This document shows, piece by piece, positions 8,453 through 16,439 of a stretch of 17,664 nt of DNA. Origin of the DNA: Faucicola sp902506225. GTDB lineage: Bacteria; Pseudomonadota; Gammaproteobacteria; Pseudomonadales; Moraxellaceae. The notes beneath the pieces were generated by a model. That model did no database searches. It was not told the DNA's origin and saw only the letters and a list, made by a program, of their open reading frames with translations. Both the position numbers and the translations under genes were made by a program. The stretch lies in contig LR733351.1 in assembly GCA_902506225.1 (NCBI GenBank), positions 1 through 17,664 of the forward strand. Reading direction: 5' to 3'. Within the stretch, counting starts at the first letter, position 1; every line of letters begins with the position of its first letter.

Positions 8453-10797
8453 AATATACACTTGTTACCTTACCTGGCTTATCATTATTAGCAATGATGA
8501 TAAGCCAGCAATTATATGCTGAAAATGCTTCCGCACCTGCTGCCATATCCGTACCCACTGCTACCTTTGACACCGTTGTAGCAACGAATGGTAAAAGTGG
8601 CGTATTGCTGTCGAATCGTATCAGTGATATGCCGCAGACCACACAGGTCTTTTTACAAAAGGATATTCAGGCTCAATCCACAGGCAACCGCCAAGTCGCC
8701 GATATTCTTGCTCAGCTAGTTCCTGGCTTAGGTGTGAGTAGTGGCACAACCAGTAACTTTGGTCAGACCATGCGAGGACGCCAAGTACAGTATCTGCTCA
8801 ATGGCGTACCACTGACTGGCTCACGAGATATTTCAAGGCAGCTTAACAGCATTAACCCCAATCAAATTGAACGCATTGAGGTTTTATCAGGAGCAACCAG
8901 TATCTATGGGGCAGGGGCAACAGGTGGTTTGATAAATATCGTCACCAACTCAATCGTACCTGAAAAGCCATTTCAAACAAGGCTAGGTATCAGCACCAAT
9001 AACGATGCCAATCAAGAAGCATTTGGCTATCAAGTGGGGCAGTCTGTCAGCGGTATGACAGAAAGCGGTCATCTTGCTGGACGGCTAGATATTGACTACA
9101 AGCAAACAGGCGGCACATTCGATAGTCAAAATAATCGTATTGCCCCAGAGCCTGCTCAGACTGACCAACAAGATAGCAAAAGCTTGAGTGTCAATGCCAA
9201 TATGGATTGGACAATCGATGAAAAGCAAAATCTTAATCTTGCATTGACACACTATAATGATAAGCAAGACACTGACTATGCTCCAGACTATGGAAAAAAT
9301 TTGGCAGTGCTATTTGGACAAGCCCCCTCAAAAAAAGCCATTAAAGGGCTTTCACTAGAGCAACAACCCAAAACCGAGAAACAAACGATCAATTTAAATT
9401 ACCATCATGATGACATTGCAGGCAACAGCTTTAATGCCAATGCTTACTATCGACGAGAAAAAGGGAAATTTTATCCTTTTGTTGTACCATTTTCAGTTGC
9501 TAAAGCCGTGCCCATTCTACAAAGCATGAACTTAACTCAAGCGCAATTGCAACAATACAGCCAAGCACTTAAAAGTAATGCCTATGGCGTACTCCAATCT
9601 CAATCCGACATTGATGTCATTGGGGCAAGATTGGCATTACAAAAGCAATTTGATAGCAAAAATCCGATGCTATTGACCTATGGTGTGGATTATGAACAAG
9701 AAAAAGACAGCCAATTTGCCAAAGGCTATGATTTAAAAACCTTTATGCAAAGTAATGGCTTAAGCTTTCAAGAAGAAGGTCAAAACTATACCTATGGACC
9801 CAACACCACCATTGATAGCTTAGGGGTGTTTGCCAATTTAAATATGGATATTGCTGATAAATGGCATATGACCGCAGGGGCACGTCATCAAAATATTGAC
9901 AGCAAGACCGATTCCTTCACCCCCCCCAGTGATACGTTGCTTGCCAATTTATTAGGGCAATACAAAATCCCATTTACCACAGGGCAGGTAAAATCAGGTA
10001 AAGTTAGTCATGATAAGACCTTGTTTAATCTAGGTGCTAGCTATGATATTGACCCTCATAACAGCCTATTTGCCAATTTTTCTCAAGGGTATAGCTTACC
10101 AGATTTACAGCGGGTTCTTCGTGATGTGAATAGTGGTTTTGTAGTCAACTCTAGCAATGTTGAACCGATTGCGGTAAATAGTTATGACATGGGTTGGTCA
10201 GGCAAAATAGGCAATACCAATGCCAAATTAACAGGATTTTATAATACCTCAGACAAGGTCATACAGTTTTTAAAAGATTATAGTGTGGCAGTAGCAGATA
10301 CGGATGAGCGTGTGTATGGTGCAGAGTTGCAGTTGAATCATAAATTTAATGATACATGGTCAGCAGGCACCAGCATGGCTTACACCCGAGGGCAATATAA
10401 AGATGCCAAAGGGGATTATCGTGAGTTAGGGGCATTTCGGATTAGTCCACTTAAAGCCACCGCCTTTGCCCAGTATACTTCACCTGAGGAGCATAAGTTA
10501 CGCTTACAACTATTGGCGGTAGATGGCACGGATAAAGCCTATCAGGACAGTCTCGTTGCCAGCAGCGATACTAATGTACGCAGCACCCCTGAAGCTAAAA
10601 TAAAGGGCTACGTTACAGCCGACTTACTCGGTGAGTTTAAATTGCCTAAAGGTAAGTTAGATGTCGGAATTTACAACCTTGCCAACACTGGCTATAAGAC
10701 TGTATTTAGTCAAGCAGCGGCAACCACGTATGGCGATATCTCCAGTCTTGATGCCGCAGGGCGTACTTATGGGTTAAGATATACGGTTGATTATTGA
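8449..10797 (+). CDS. TonB-dependent ferric-siderophore outer-membrane receptor
   Basis: A 782-residue outer-membrane receptor that takes up the ferric siderophore using TonB-ExbBD energy. A signal peptide covers residues 1-24 with likely cleavage after LYA. A TonB-box-like FDTVVATN follows at 40-47. The plug domain shows MPQTTQVFLQKDI, RQVADILAQLVPGLGV, and the conserved NQIERIEVLSGATSIYGAGATGGLINIVT. The rest is a beta-barrel ending in RTYGLRYTVDY, with a terminal aromatic as expected for BAM-dependent insertion. A GAGG lies 7 bases before the ATG. It is the last gene of the Fur-controlled operon. The gene contains a run of eight C at 9920-9927, near codon 491, which could slip. Specificity for the citrate-hydroxamate made by the adjacent genes is inferred from linkage. 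A Tn3-family transposon begins 8 bases after the stop. Confidence 0.93.
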   Translation: MKYTLVTLPGLSLLAMMISQQLYAENASAPAAISVPTATFDTVVATNGKSGVLLSNRISDMPQTTQVFLQKDIQAQSTGNRQVADILAQLVPGLGVSSGTTSNFGQTMRGRQVQYLLNGVPLTGSRDISRQLNSINPNQIERIEVLSGATSIYGAGATGGLINIVTNSIVPEKPFQTRLGISTNNDANQEAFGYQVGQSVSGMTESGHLAGRLDIDYKQTGGTFDSQNNRIAPEPAQTDQQDSKSLSVNANMDWTIDEKQNLNLALTHYNDKQDTDYAPDYGKNLAVLFGQAPSKKAIKGLSLEQQPKTEKQTINLNYHHDDIAGNSFNANAYYRREKGKFYPFVVPFSVAKAVPILQSMNLTQAQLQQYSQALKSNAYGVLQSQSDIDVIGARLALQKQFDSKNPMLLTYGVDYEQEKDSQFAKGYDLKTFMQSNGLSFQEEGQNYTYGPNTTIDSLGVFANLNMDIADKWHMTAGARHQNIDSKTDSFTPPSDTLLANLLGQYKIPFTTGQVKSGKVSHDKTLFNLGASYDIDPHNSLFANFSQGYSLPDLQRVLRDVNSGFVVNSSNVEPIAVNSYDMGWSGKIGNTNAKLTGFYNTSDKVIQFLKDYSVAVADTDERVYGAELQLNHKFNDTWSAGTSMAYTRGQYKDAKGDYRELGAFRISPLKATAFAQYTSPEEHKLRLQLLAVDGTDKAYQDSLVASSDTNVRSTPEAKIKGYVTADLLGEFKLPKGKLDVGIYNLANTGYKTVFSQAAATTYGDISSLDAAGRTYGLRYTVDY

Positions 10798-10805
10798 TGC
10801 TAGAA

Positions 10806-10857
10806 GGGGTCAGTACAGAAAACGGAAAAAATAGGGCGGTAAGTAATTTTGTCGAGT
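10806..10857 (+). repeat. Tn3-family left terminal inverted repeat
   Basis: This 52-bp repeat matches the reverse complement of 14629-14680 at 50 of 52 bases, with mismatches at repeat positions 9 and 39. The first 38 bases run from GGGG to GGTAAG, the usual length and ending of Tn3 ends; the match continues 14 bases further inward. Confidence 0.95.
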
Positions 10858-10910
10858 TTTAACCCATTCTAAAACAACCACTTATTGCCTTTGAGTATCT
10901 TTAAATGAGT

Positions 10911-13874
10911 TTAGACTTCATCAGGTCGCCTAAGCGGTCTAAACTTCCCATTTCCAACTTTCACATTACTTTTCCAAAGGTAATCACCCGTCAGATTGAT
11001 ATGCTCCCAGCCCAGTGGCGACAGGTACTGAAGGTAGTCATCATCAATTTCTTGACCTTGCTCTCGCAACGCATTTACCGCCCGCTCGATATATACTGTA
11101 TTCCATAGCACAATGGCTGCCGTTAGTAAATTTAAGCCACTGGCTCGATAACGTTGTTGCTCGAAACTACGGTCACGAATCTCCCCTAAACGATTAAAGA
11201 ATACCGCTCGGGCTAACGCATTACGGGCTTCGCCTTTGTTTAATCCTGCTTGGACACGGCGACGCAATTCTTTATGCTGTAACCAATCTAAAATAAACAA
11301 AGTGCGTTCAATACGCCCCACTTCACGCAACGCTAAAGCCAAACCATTTTGTCTTGGATAACTGCCAAGCTTACGCAAGATAAGAGACGCAGTCACCGTT
11401 CCTTGTTTAATTGAGGTCGCTAATCGTAAAATATCGGACCAGTGCTCTTTAATCAATTGGATGTTGATTGTCCCACCGAGCATAGGTTTTAAGGCTTGAT
11501 ACGGGTTATCACCTTTGGGAATAAATAGTTTGGTGTCACCTAAATCTCGAATACGAGGGGCAAATTTGAATCCTAGCAAGTGCATTAACGCAAACACATG
11601 GTCAGTAAAGCCTGCGGTATCCGTGTAATGTTCATCGACTTTCAAATCTGATTGATGATACAGCAAACCATCTAACACATAGGTTGATTCACGAATACCG
11701 ACATTCACAAGCTTGCTGTGAAATGGGCTGTATTGGTCAGATACGTGGGTGTAAATCAATCGCCCTGGCTCTGAACCGTATTTAGGATTAATATGTCCCA
11801 TATTTTGTCCCCTGCCACCTGTTTTAAAGCGTTGTCCATCCGATGATGATGTTGTACCATCGCCCCAATATTGGGCAAATGGTTGATTTAATTGAGCGTT
11901 GGTCAGCACGGCTAAAGCGGCAGTATAAGTTTCATCCCGAATGTACCATGCCTGTAGCCATGACAACTTAGAATGGGTCGTGCTAGGACAGGATTCTGCC
12001 ATTTTCTTTAATCCAAGATTAATACCATCGCTTAAAATGGCAGTTAGTAGTAAATGTTTGTCTTGGATTGAACTTTCACGCTTTAAATGAATAAACTCAT
12101 CACTAAACCCTATCCATTCATCAACCTCAAGCAGTAATTCAGTGATTTTGATATGTGGGAGCATACTGGCAACTTGGGTTATCAGTATTTGAGCCGACTC
12201 TGGAAATACGGCATCGAGTGGGGTGATTTTTAAGCCTGAGCTGGTAATGCTTGCCTCTGGTAGGTTATCAGCTTTAGCAAGCTTATTGGTTGTTTTGAGC
12301 TGTTCTACAAGTAACGTTAAACGTTGATTCTGATAAGATAGATAATAGGGATTGATAGCAACGGGTAGCTCACCTTGTGGTATTTTTTGAAACTCATCCT
12401 TGGTTATTAGATAGTCATCAAAGGCTTTAAACTGCCGTGACCCTTGTACCCAAATATCCCCTGAACGTAAGGCGTTTTTTAGTTCGGAGAGTACGCATAA
12501 TTCATAATATCGTACGTCGATATCATTATCTGTGTGAATCAGCTTGTGCCAGCGTTTCTTAATAAATTTGGTGGGTGGGTTATCAGGTAGCTTGCGACTC
12601 TCAGCTTTATTCATTGTTCGCAATACCTCAATGGCTTGCATTAAGCTGTTTGAGCTTGAGGTGGCTTGCAATGGCAGAATGTCTAGCATGGCGGGTGCAT
12701 AACGGCGAATGGTTTGGTAACTGTCATTGATTCTTGGCAGAAAGTCAAAGTCATTGGGCTGAACGAGACTTTCGGCATCATCAACACTTTGGGTAAACGC
12801 TTCCCATGAAATGATGTTTTCAATCGCATCAAATGGGTCGATATTTTGTTGCTTCGCTTGGATTAAAGCTTTACCAATACGGGTATAAAGTTCAACTTTT
12901 TCATTGATGGATTTGCCAGATGCACTAAAAACTTGCTGATGTTTGTTTTTGGCTTTGTTAAAGATTTTACCAATGATACGGTCATGCAAATCAATAATTT
13001 CATCGATAATGGTGGCTTTGCTTTCACTAACCAAGGCAACTAGGGTGGCATACCGCCGTTTGGATTCAAATTTAGCAAGGTCAGCCGCTTGCATTTGACC
13101 ACCTTCTCGGGCAATTTTTAGCAAGCGATTTTGGTGAATGCGGCGCTCAATACCGTCAGGTAAGTTTATATCGAGGCAGTATTGAAGCCTGTCAATGTGA
13201 GAAAGCATATGCCGAGAATTGGGTTTAAGTGGAGATTGACGTAACCAACCAAGATTAGTGAGATTGGTCCCATTTCTGATTTGAAGCAACGCATCGAGTT
13301 TCTCTACATGGTTTTGGCTTAAATCATCTGTTAGTCGAGAATAGATGGTTTTATTTGCCTGGGTAATGGCTTCGGCACAGATTTGCTCAATGGCGTTGAT
13401 TGCAGGCAGTAGTATTCGCTGTGAACGCAAATAACTGATGAGATGTTCGGCAAGAATAACGCCTTTATCGGTGTCAATTGCCAGTGTGGTGAGATAATTG
13501 ACATATTGCTCATCATTGAGGTGGGCATAGCTGATAAAGCCAAATAATTGCTGTAACTCTAAAATGTGCTCTCTTCTGGTTTTTTCTCTAAAACTATAAT
13601 CATTCCAGCTATCTTGAGTAATGCCTAATTGCTGACTGGTAAAATTTAGCAAGTCTGAATCTGGGGATTCATTAGGTCCTAATACTATCCCAGGATACCG
13701 CATATAACAAAGCTGGATAGCAAACCCCAGTCTGTTCGCATCGCCACGACGTTGTTTGATGATAGATATATCCGCTTCGCTTAAGCTGTAACAACGAATA
13801 AATTCTGCTTGATTGTCAGGTAGAGCAATGAGTGATTGTTTTTCACTAGCAGATAAAATGGAGCGACGGGGCAT
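10911..13874 (-). CDS. tnpA: Tn3-family transposase TnpA
   Basis: The DDE transposase that moves the element by replicative transposition, forming cointegrates. It has 987 residues from the ATG at 13874, normal for Tn3 TnpA. A TTG nine bases upstream (13883) also opens the frame, but the ATG starts the family-typical MPRRSILSASEK and has an AAAGG nine bases before it. The N-terminal DNA-binding half includes IIKQRRGDANRLGFAIQL. The catalytic acids fall in YWGDGTTSSSDGQ (near 670-681), in EHYTDTAGFTD (Asp752) and in NKGEARNALARA (Glu882); the spacing of 130 between the last two equals that of Asp765-Glu895 in Tn3 TnpA. No frameshift or truncation is visible, so it is probably active. It is 24 bases downstream of tnpR, and both genes are likely to be one transcript. 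Confidence 0.95.
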   Translation of the reverse strand: MPRRSILSASEKQSLIALPDNQAEFIRCYSLSEADISIIKQRRGDANRLGFAIQLCYMRYPGIVLGPNESPDSDLLNFTSQQLGITQDSWNDYSFREKTRREHILELQQLFGFISYAHLNDEQYVNYLTTLAIDTDKGVILAEHLISYLRSQRILLPAINAIEQICAEAITQANKTIYSRLTDDLSQNHVEKLDALLQIRNGTNLTNLGWLRQSPLKPNSRHMLSHIDRLQYCLDINLPDGIERRIHQNRLLKIAREGGQMQAADLAKFESKRRYATLVALVSESKATIIDEIIDLHDRIIGKIFNKAKNKHQQVFSASGKSINEKVELYTRIGKALIQAKQQNIDPFDAIENIISWEAFTQSVDDAESLVQPNDFDFLPRINDSYQTIRRYAPAMLDILPLQATSSSNSLMQAIEVLRTMNKAESRKLPDNPPTKFIKKRWHKLIHTDNDIDVRYYELCVLSELKNALRSGDIWVQGSRQFKAFDDYLITKDEFQKIPQGELPVAINPYYLSYQNQRLTLLVEQLKTTNKLAKADNLPEASITSSGLKITPLDAVFPESAQILITQVASMLPHIKITELLLEVDEWIGFSDEFIHLKRESSIQDKHLLLTAILSDGINLGLKKMAESCPSTTHSKLSWLQAWYIRDETYTAALAVLTNAQLNQPFAQYWGDGTTSSSDGQRFKTGGRGQNMGHINPKYGSEPGRLIYTHVSDQYSPFHSKLVNVGIRESTYVLDGLLYHQSDLKVDEHYTDTAGFTDHVFALMHLLGFKFAPRIRDLGDTKLFIPKGDNPYQALKPMLGGTINIQLIKEHWSDILRLATSIKQGTVTASLILRKLGSYPRQNGLALALREVGRIERTLFILDWLQHKELRRRVQAGLNKGEARNALARAVFFNRLGEIRDRSFEQQRYRASGLNLLTAAIVLWNTVYIERAVNALREQGQEIDDDYLQYLSPLGWEHINLTGDYLWKSNVKVGNGKFRPLRRPDEV

Positions 13875-13898
13875 AGCAAACAACCTTTGCTAAAATGA

Positions 13899-14462
13899 TT
13901 AATTGATGAATTTCACACCTTTGGCAACTTTATAGATTGTGGCTCGACTGACCCCAAATTGTTTGGCAATATTAGTCGCTGAGGTATGACGGTCGCTCAT
14001 CAGCTGGCGAATCATTTGTTTTTCATCATCGGTGAGTTTTTCAGGTCGTCCGCCTAAGCGACCCCGAGCACGAGCTGAGCTTAAACCTGCTTGGGTACGT
14101 TCTCGAATCAACTCTCGCTCAAATTCAGCAAGGGATGCAAACAAGTGAAAGGTGAGTTTGCCTGATGTGGTACTGGTATCAATGCTTTCTTTGATGGAAA
14201 CTAGCTCACAGCCAATTTCTTGCAGTTGATTGACGATAGTGATTAAATCTTTAAGACTACGACCCAGTCTATCAAGTCGCCAGATGTATAGCGTATCACC
14301 ATTTCGCAACGCTTGAAGACAGTTTTCCAGTTGAGGACGTTTGTCTTTTACTGAAGATATTTTCTCTTGAAAGATTTTTTCACAACCGCAGTTTGTTAGT
14401 GCATCCAATTGTAAATCAAGGTGTTGGTCAAGCGTCGATGTGCGAGCATAGCCGATTTTCAT
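13899..14462 (-). CDS. tnpR: Serine resolvase TnpR
   Basis: A small serine recombinase of 187 residues that resolves Tn3 cointegrates at res and usually represses tnpA and tnpR. The nucleophile is Ser9 in YARTS; WRLDRLGRS supplies Arg62, Arg65 and Arg68. Other family signatures are FHLFASLAEFERELIRERT, the ARARGRLGGRP hinge, and a C-terminal helix-turn-helix TNIAKQFGVSRATIYKVAK. The ATG has AAAGG a few bases upstream. The gene precedes tnpA on the same strand, and a candidate res lies between its start and the right end of the transposon. A role as a plain DNA invertase is possible for the fold but unlikely beside a Tn3 transposase. Confidence 0.95.
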   Translation of the reverse strand: MKIGYARTSTLDQHLDLQLDALTNCGCEKIFQEKISSVKDKRPQLENCLQALRNGDTLYIWRLDRLGRSLKDLITIVNQLQEIGCELVSIKESIDTSTTSGKLTFHLFASLAEFERELIRERTQAGLSSARARGRLGGRPEKLTDDEKQMIRQLMSDRHTSATNIAKQFGVSRATIYKVAKGVKFIN

Positions 14463-14504
14463 AAGTGCCTTTATAGGTGTTTATAAAGCAAAATATAAGG
14501 CTTT

Positions 14505-14532
14505 ATTATACGCTATTTTATAAATGAGTTAA
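14505..14532 (-). promoter_or_regulatory. Candidate tnpR-tnpA promoter
   Basis: Read on the minus strand, a perfect TATAAT (14510 down to 14505) has TTAACT (14532 to 14527) 16 bases upstream as a weak -35. It lies about 42 bases before the tnpR start and inside the likely res region, where resolvase binding would repress it. An inverted repeat ATAAAGC / GCTTTAT (14483-14489 and 14500-14506) is adjacent. Confidence 0.45.
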
Positions 14533-14580
14533 TATACAAAAAATTGCTAGGATAGCCATTAAAAATGGGTGAAAATAAAC

Positions 14581-14608
14581 TGTCTATTAAACCCTGGTTT
14601 TTTAGACA
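14581..14608. other. Candidate res subsite I (28-bp resolvase site)
   Basis: TGTCTA at 14581-14586 and its inverted copy TAGACA at 14603-14608 bound exactly 28 bp. TGTC-type half-sites in a 28-bp dyad are the known layout of crossover site I in Tn3-type res. It lies about 120 bases upstream of tnpR at the outer side of the region, where site I is expected when sites II and III are next to tnpR. The centre is CT rather than the usual TA or AT, which lowers confidence. Confidence 0.55.
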
Positions 14609-14628
14609 GTTGAAAAACGCTTAAAAAT

Positions 14629-14680
14629 ACTCGACAAAATTCCTTACCGCCCTATTTTTTCCGTTTTCTGTGCTGACCCC
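14629..14680 (-). repeat. Tn3-family right terminal inverted repeat
   Basis: The reverse complement of this stretch equals the left terminal repeat at 50 of 52 bases. Its outer end CCCC at 14677-14680 marks the right boundary of the transposon. Confidence 0.95.
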
Positions 14681-14754
14681 TTATGGATGAATAAATAGGG
14701 CTAATGAAAATTCATGATAAATTGATTACATTGACTGATGATGAAACGTTCGCT
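14681..14754. other. Short gene-free junction between the transposon and the arsB end
   Basis: Together with the res region this fills the non-coding gap between tnpR and arsB. It is AT-rich and holds no promoter or repeat I can defend. A 26-codon ATG frame at 14704-14784 runs into the arsB 3' end and resembles nothing I know. Confidence 0.4.
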
Positions 14755-14803
14755 AAAAGCAGGGTGTTTGACCAAACTAATTGATTAAACTTAACCACCC
14801 TGC
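14755..14803 (-). terminator. Candidate terminator of arsB
   Basis: On the minus strand, GCAGGGTG (14803-14796) and CACCCTGC (14766-14759) form an 8-bp perfect stem over a 29-base loop, followed by TTTT. The loop includes the arsB stop codon and partly self-pairing bases (GTTTGGTCAAAC, imperfect). The loop is long and the T run short, so this is a moderate candidate. Confidence 0.4.
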
Positions 14804-16069
14804 CAAGGCGACCAAGGTTGCCAATAGTACGGGGATAGTTAAAATCATCCCGACTTTAAAATAGTAACCCCAGCTTACCTTAATATTTTTAGTCGCCAAC
14901 ACATGCAACCAAAGTAAGGTCGCAAGCGAGCCAATCGGAGTGATTTTAGGCCCCAAATCACAGCCAATCACGTTGGCAAACACCATGGCTTCTTTAATCA
15001 TTGGACTTGTAATATGTGCCCCATCAATGGCGAGGGCTTGGATCAGCACCGTTGGCATATTGTTCATCACCGACGATAAGATGGCGGATAAAAAGCCTGT
15101 GCCCACGGTTGCCACGAGCAGTCCTTGTTGTTCAAGCCCTTGTAACAACGTGGCCAGATAATCGGTTAAACCCGCATTTTTTAGCCCATACACCACCAAA
15201 TACATACCGAGTGAGAAAATCACGATTTGCCATGGGGCGTTTTTGACCACAGGCATAATCGACAACTTTTTCCCCATATAAGCCACTATTAGCAACACTA
15301 GCGCACCTAGGCCAGCAATCACGCTAATCGGCACACCCATCGGCTCAAATACAAAAAACCCGAACAACAACGCCGCTAGTACCACCCAACCCGTTGTAAA
15401 AGTCGCTTTATCGGTAATCGCTGAATTTGGCTCATCAACCCATTCCAACGCATAGGCATTGGGTATGTCTTTACGATAAAACCCATACAACACCACTAGT
15501 GATGCTAATACGGATACAAGATTCACCGGCACCATCACCAACGCATAACGGTCAAACGGTACCTTAAAAAAATCCGCCGATACAATGTTGACGAGATTCG
15601 ATACCACCAAGGGCAAGCTTGCCGTATCGGCAATAAAGCCTGCTGCCATAATAAATGCCAATGTGGTGGCAGGGCTAAAGCGTAATGCGGTCAAAATCGC
15701 AATCACAATCGGTGTTAAAATCAGCGCCGCCCCGTCATTGGCAAAAAATGCCGATACTACTGCCCCTAGCAGTACGATAAAGGCAAATAACCAATGACCA
15801 TTGCCCTTGGCAAAACGCGCGACATGCAAGGCAACCCATTTAAAAAACCCCGCTTCATCAAGAAGCAAGCTGATGATGATAATGGCGATAAAAGCAAAGG
15901 TGGCATTCCAGACAATATCCCACACCACAGGAATATCATCCATACCAATCACCCCTGTCATGAGTGCCAACATCGCCCCGATGGTCGCTGTCCAACCAAT
16001 GCCTAAGCCTTTAGGTTGCCAAATCACAAAAATCAGCGTGAGTAAGAAAATGATAGCGGCGATTGCCAT
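14777..16069 (-). CDS. arsB: ArsB arsenite efflux transporter
   Basis: An inner-membrane arsenite/antimonite exporter that uses the proton gradient, or an ArsA ATPase where present. The 430 residues match E. coli ArsB (429) in length and in long conserved stretches: IWQPKGLGIGW at the start, IPVVWDIVWNATFAFIAI, FFANDGAALILTPIVIA, GFIADTASLPLVVSNLVNIVSADFF split across helices, APWQIVIFSLGMYLVVYGL, and NVIGCDLGPKITPIGSLATLLWLH. About 12 hydrophobic segments are visible and no lesion is seen. It is divergent from arsR across 61 bases; a GGA lies about 9 bases before the ATG. No arsA is present, so it should act alone as a secondary carrier. Its G+C is visibly higher than that of the siderophore genes. 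Confidence 0.96.
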   Translation of the reverse strand: MAIAAIIFLLTLIFVIWQPKGLGIGWTATIGAMLALMTGVIGMDDIPVVWDIVWNATFAFIAIIIISLLLDEAGFFKWVALHVARFAKGNGHWLFAFIVLLGAVVSAFFANDGAALILTPIVIAILTALRFSPATTLAFIMAAGFIADTASLPLVVSNLVNIVSADFFKVPFDRYALVMVPVNLVSVLASLVVLYGFYRKDIPNAYALEWVDEPNSAITDKATFTTGWVVLAALLFGFFVFEPMGVPISVIAGLGALVLLIVAYMGKKLSIMPVVKNAPWQIVIFSLGMYLVVYGLKNAGLTDYLATLLQGLEQQGLLVATVGTGFLSAILSSVMNNMPTVLIQALAIDGAHITSPMIKEAMVFANVIGCDLGPKITPIGSLATLLWLHVLATKNIKVSWGYYFKVGMILTIPVLLATLVALAGWLSLIN

Positions 16070-16108
16070 AATGAATATCCAGTGCTATAGTTAGCAACAT
16101 GATAATTT

Positions 16109-16132
16109 ATATATTCGGATATGTAAATATAT
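16109..16132. promoter_or_regulatory. Candidate ArsR operator in the arsB-arsR control region
   Basis: A dyad of ATATATT (16109-16115) and AATATAT (16126-16132), with 10 bases between, sits at the arsR end of the 61-bp divergent region and covers the first two bases of the arsR ATG. ArsR repressors bind such AT-rich imperfect palindromes and leave when arsenite binds. One site here could control both directions. The base composition makes chance dyads common, so confidence is moderate. Confidence 0.45.
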
Positions 16133-16424
16133 GAAAGAGAAATTTTTACCGCATGAGTTTTTTAAAGCATTGGGCGACCCAACGCGCTTAAGCATTATTC
16201 AACTGCTTAATGAAAAACAGTCGCTGTGCGTGTGTGATATCATCGATACCCTCAATCAGCCACAACCCACCATCTCACGACATCTTAACCAGTTAAAAAC
16301 CATTGGCATATTGACCAGCGAGCGCAAAGGGACTTGGATTTGGTATAGCATTGACAACGATTTATCAGATTGGTGTAACACGGTGATTACTGCTTTGCCT
16401 GAGTTTAACCCTGAACTTGTCTAG
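16131..16424 (+). CDS. arsR: ArsR arsenite-responsive repressor
   Basis: A 97-residue winged-helix repressor of the ArsR/SmtB family that represses the ars genes until As(III) or Sb(III) binds. The sensor motif SLCVCD places cysteines at 33 and 35 in the helix before the recognition helix, as in the E. coli plasmid R773 ArsR (Cys32, Cys34). The DNA-reading segment is QPQPTISRHLNQLKTIGIL, and the wing is RKGTWIWYSI. The ATG has no Shine-Dalgarno: the bases just upstream are part of an AT-rich dyad. The message may be leaderless or poorly translated. It diverges from arsB and is followed 15 bases later by the ynfA-like gene. Confidence 0.95.
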   Translation: MKEKFLPHEFFKALGDPTRLSIIQLLNEKQSLCVCDIIDTLNQPQPTISRHLNQLKTIGILTSERKGTWIWYSIDNDLSDWCNTVITALPEFNPELV

Positions 16425-16439
16425 GAACCCGCCTAGCTC

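Larger units (their letters stand above)
10806..14680. mobile_element. Tn3-family transposon (3875 bp), tnpA-tnpR only
   Basis: A complete cryptic Tn3-family unit: terminal inverted repeats opening with GGGG, an intact transposase gene, an intact serine resolvase gene and a candidate res region. Both genes point left, toward the siderophore receptor. No passenger gene is present. The five bases outside the left end (TAGAA) and right end (TTATG) do not match, so there is no target duplication; moving the boundary two bases outward (the AA preceding GGGG is shared) does not help. Loss of a duplication points to recombination between copies, an adjacent deletion or one-ended movement. Confidence 0.92.

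Noticed and set aside
10905..11197. Plus-strand frames opposite the tnpA 3' end that might be genes at the transposon edge.
   Set aside because: They fall wholly inside intact tnpA and look like antisense shadows.
14704..14784. A 26-codon ATG frame between the transposon and arsB.
   Set aside because: It is short, has no ribosome-binding site or recognisable sequence, and runs antisense into the arsB end.
15016..16094. Several long plus-strand frames opposite arsB.
   Set aside because: They are shadows of the arsB reading frame, with no start signals and no family resemblance.
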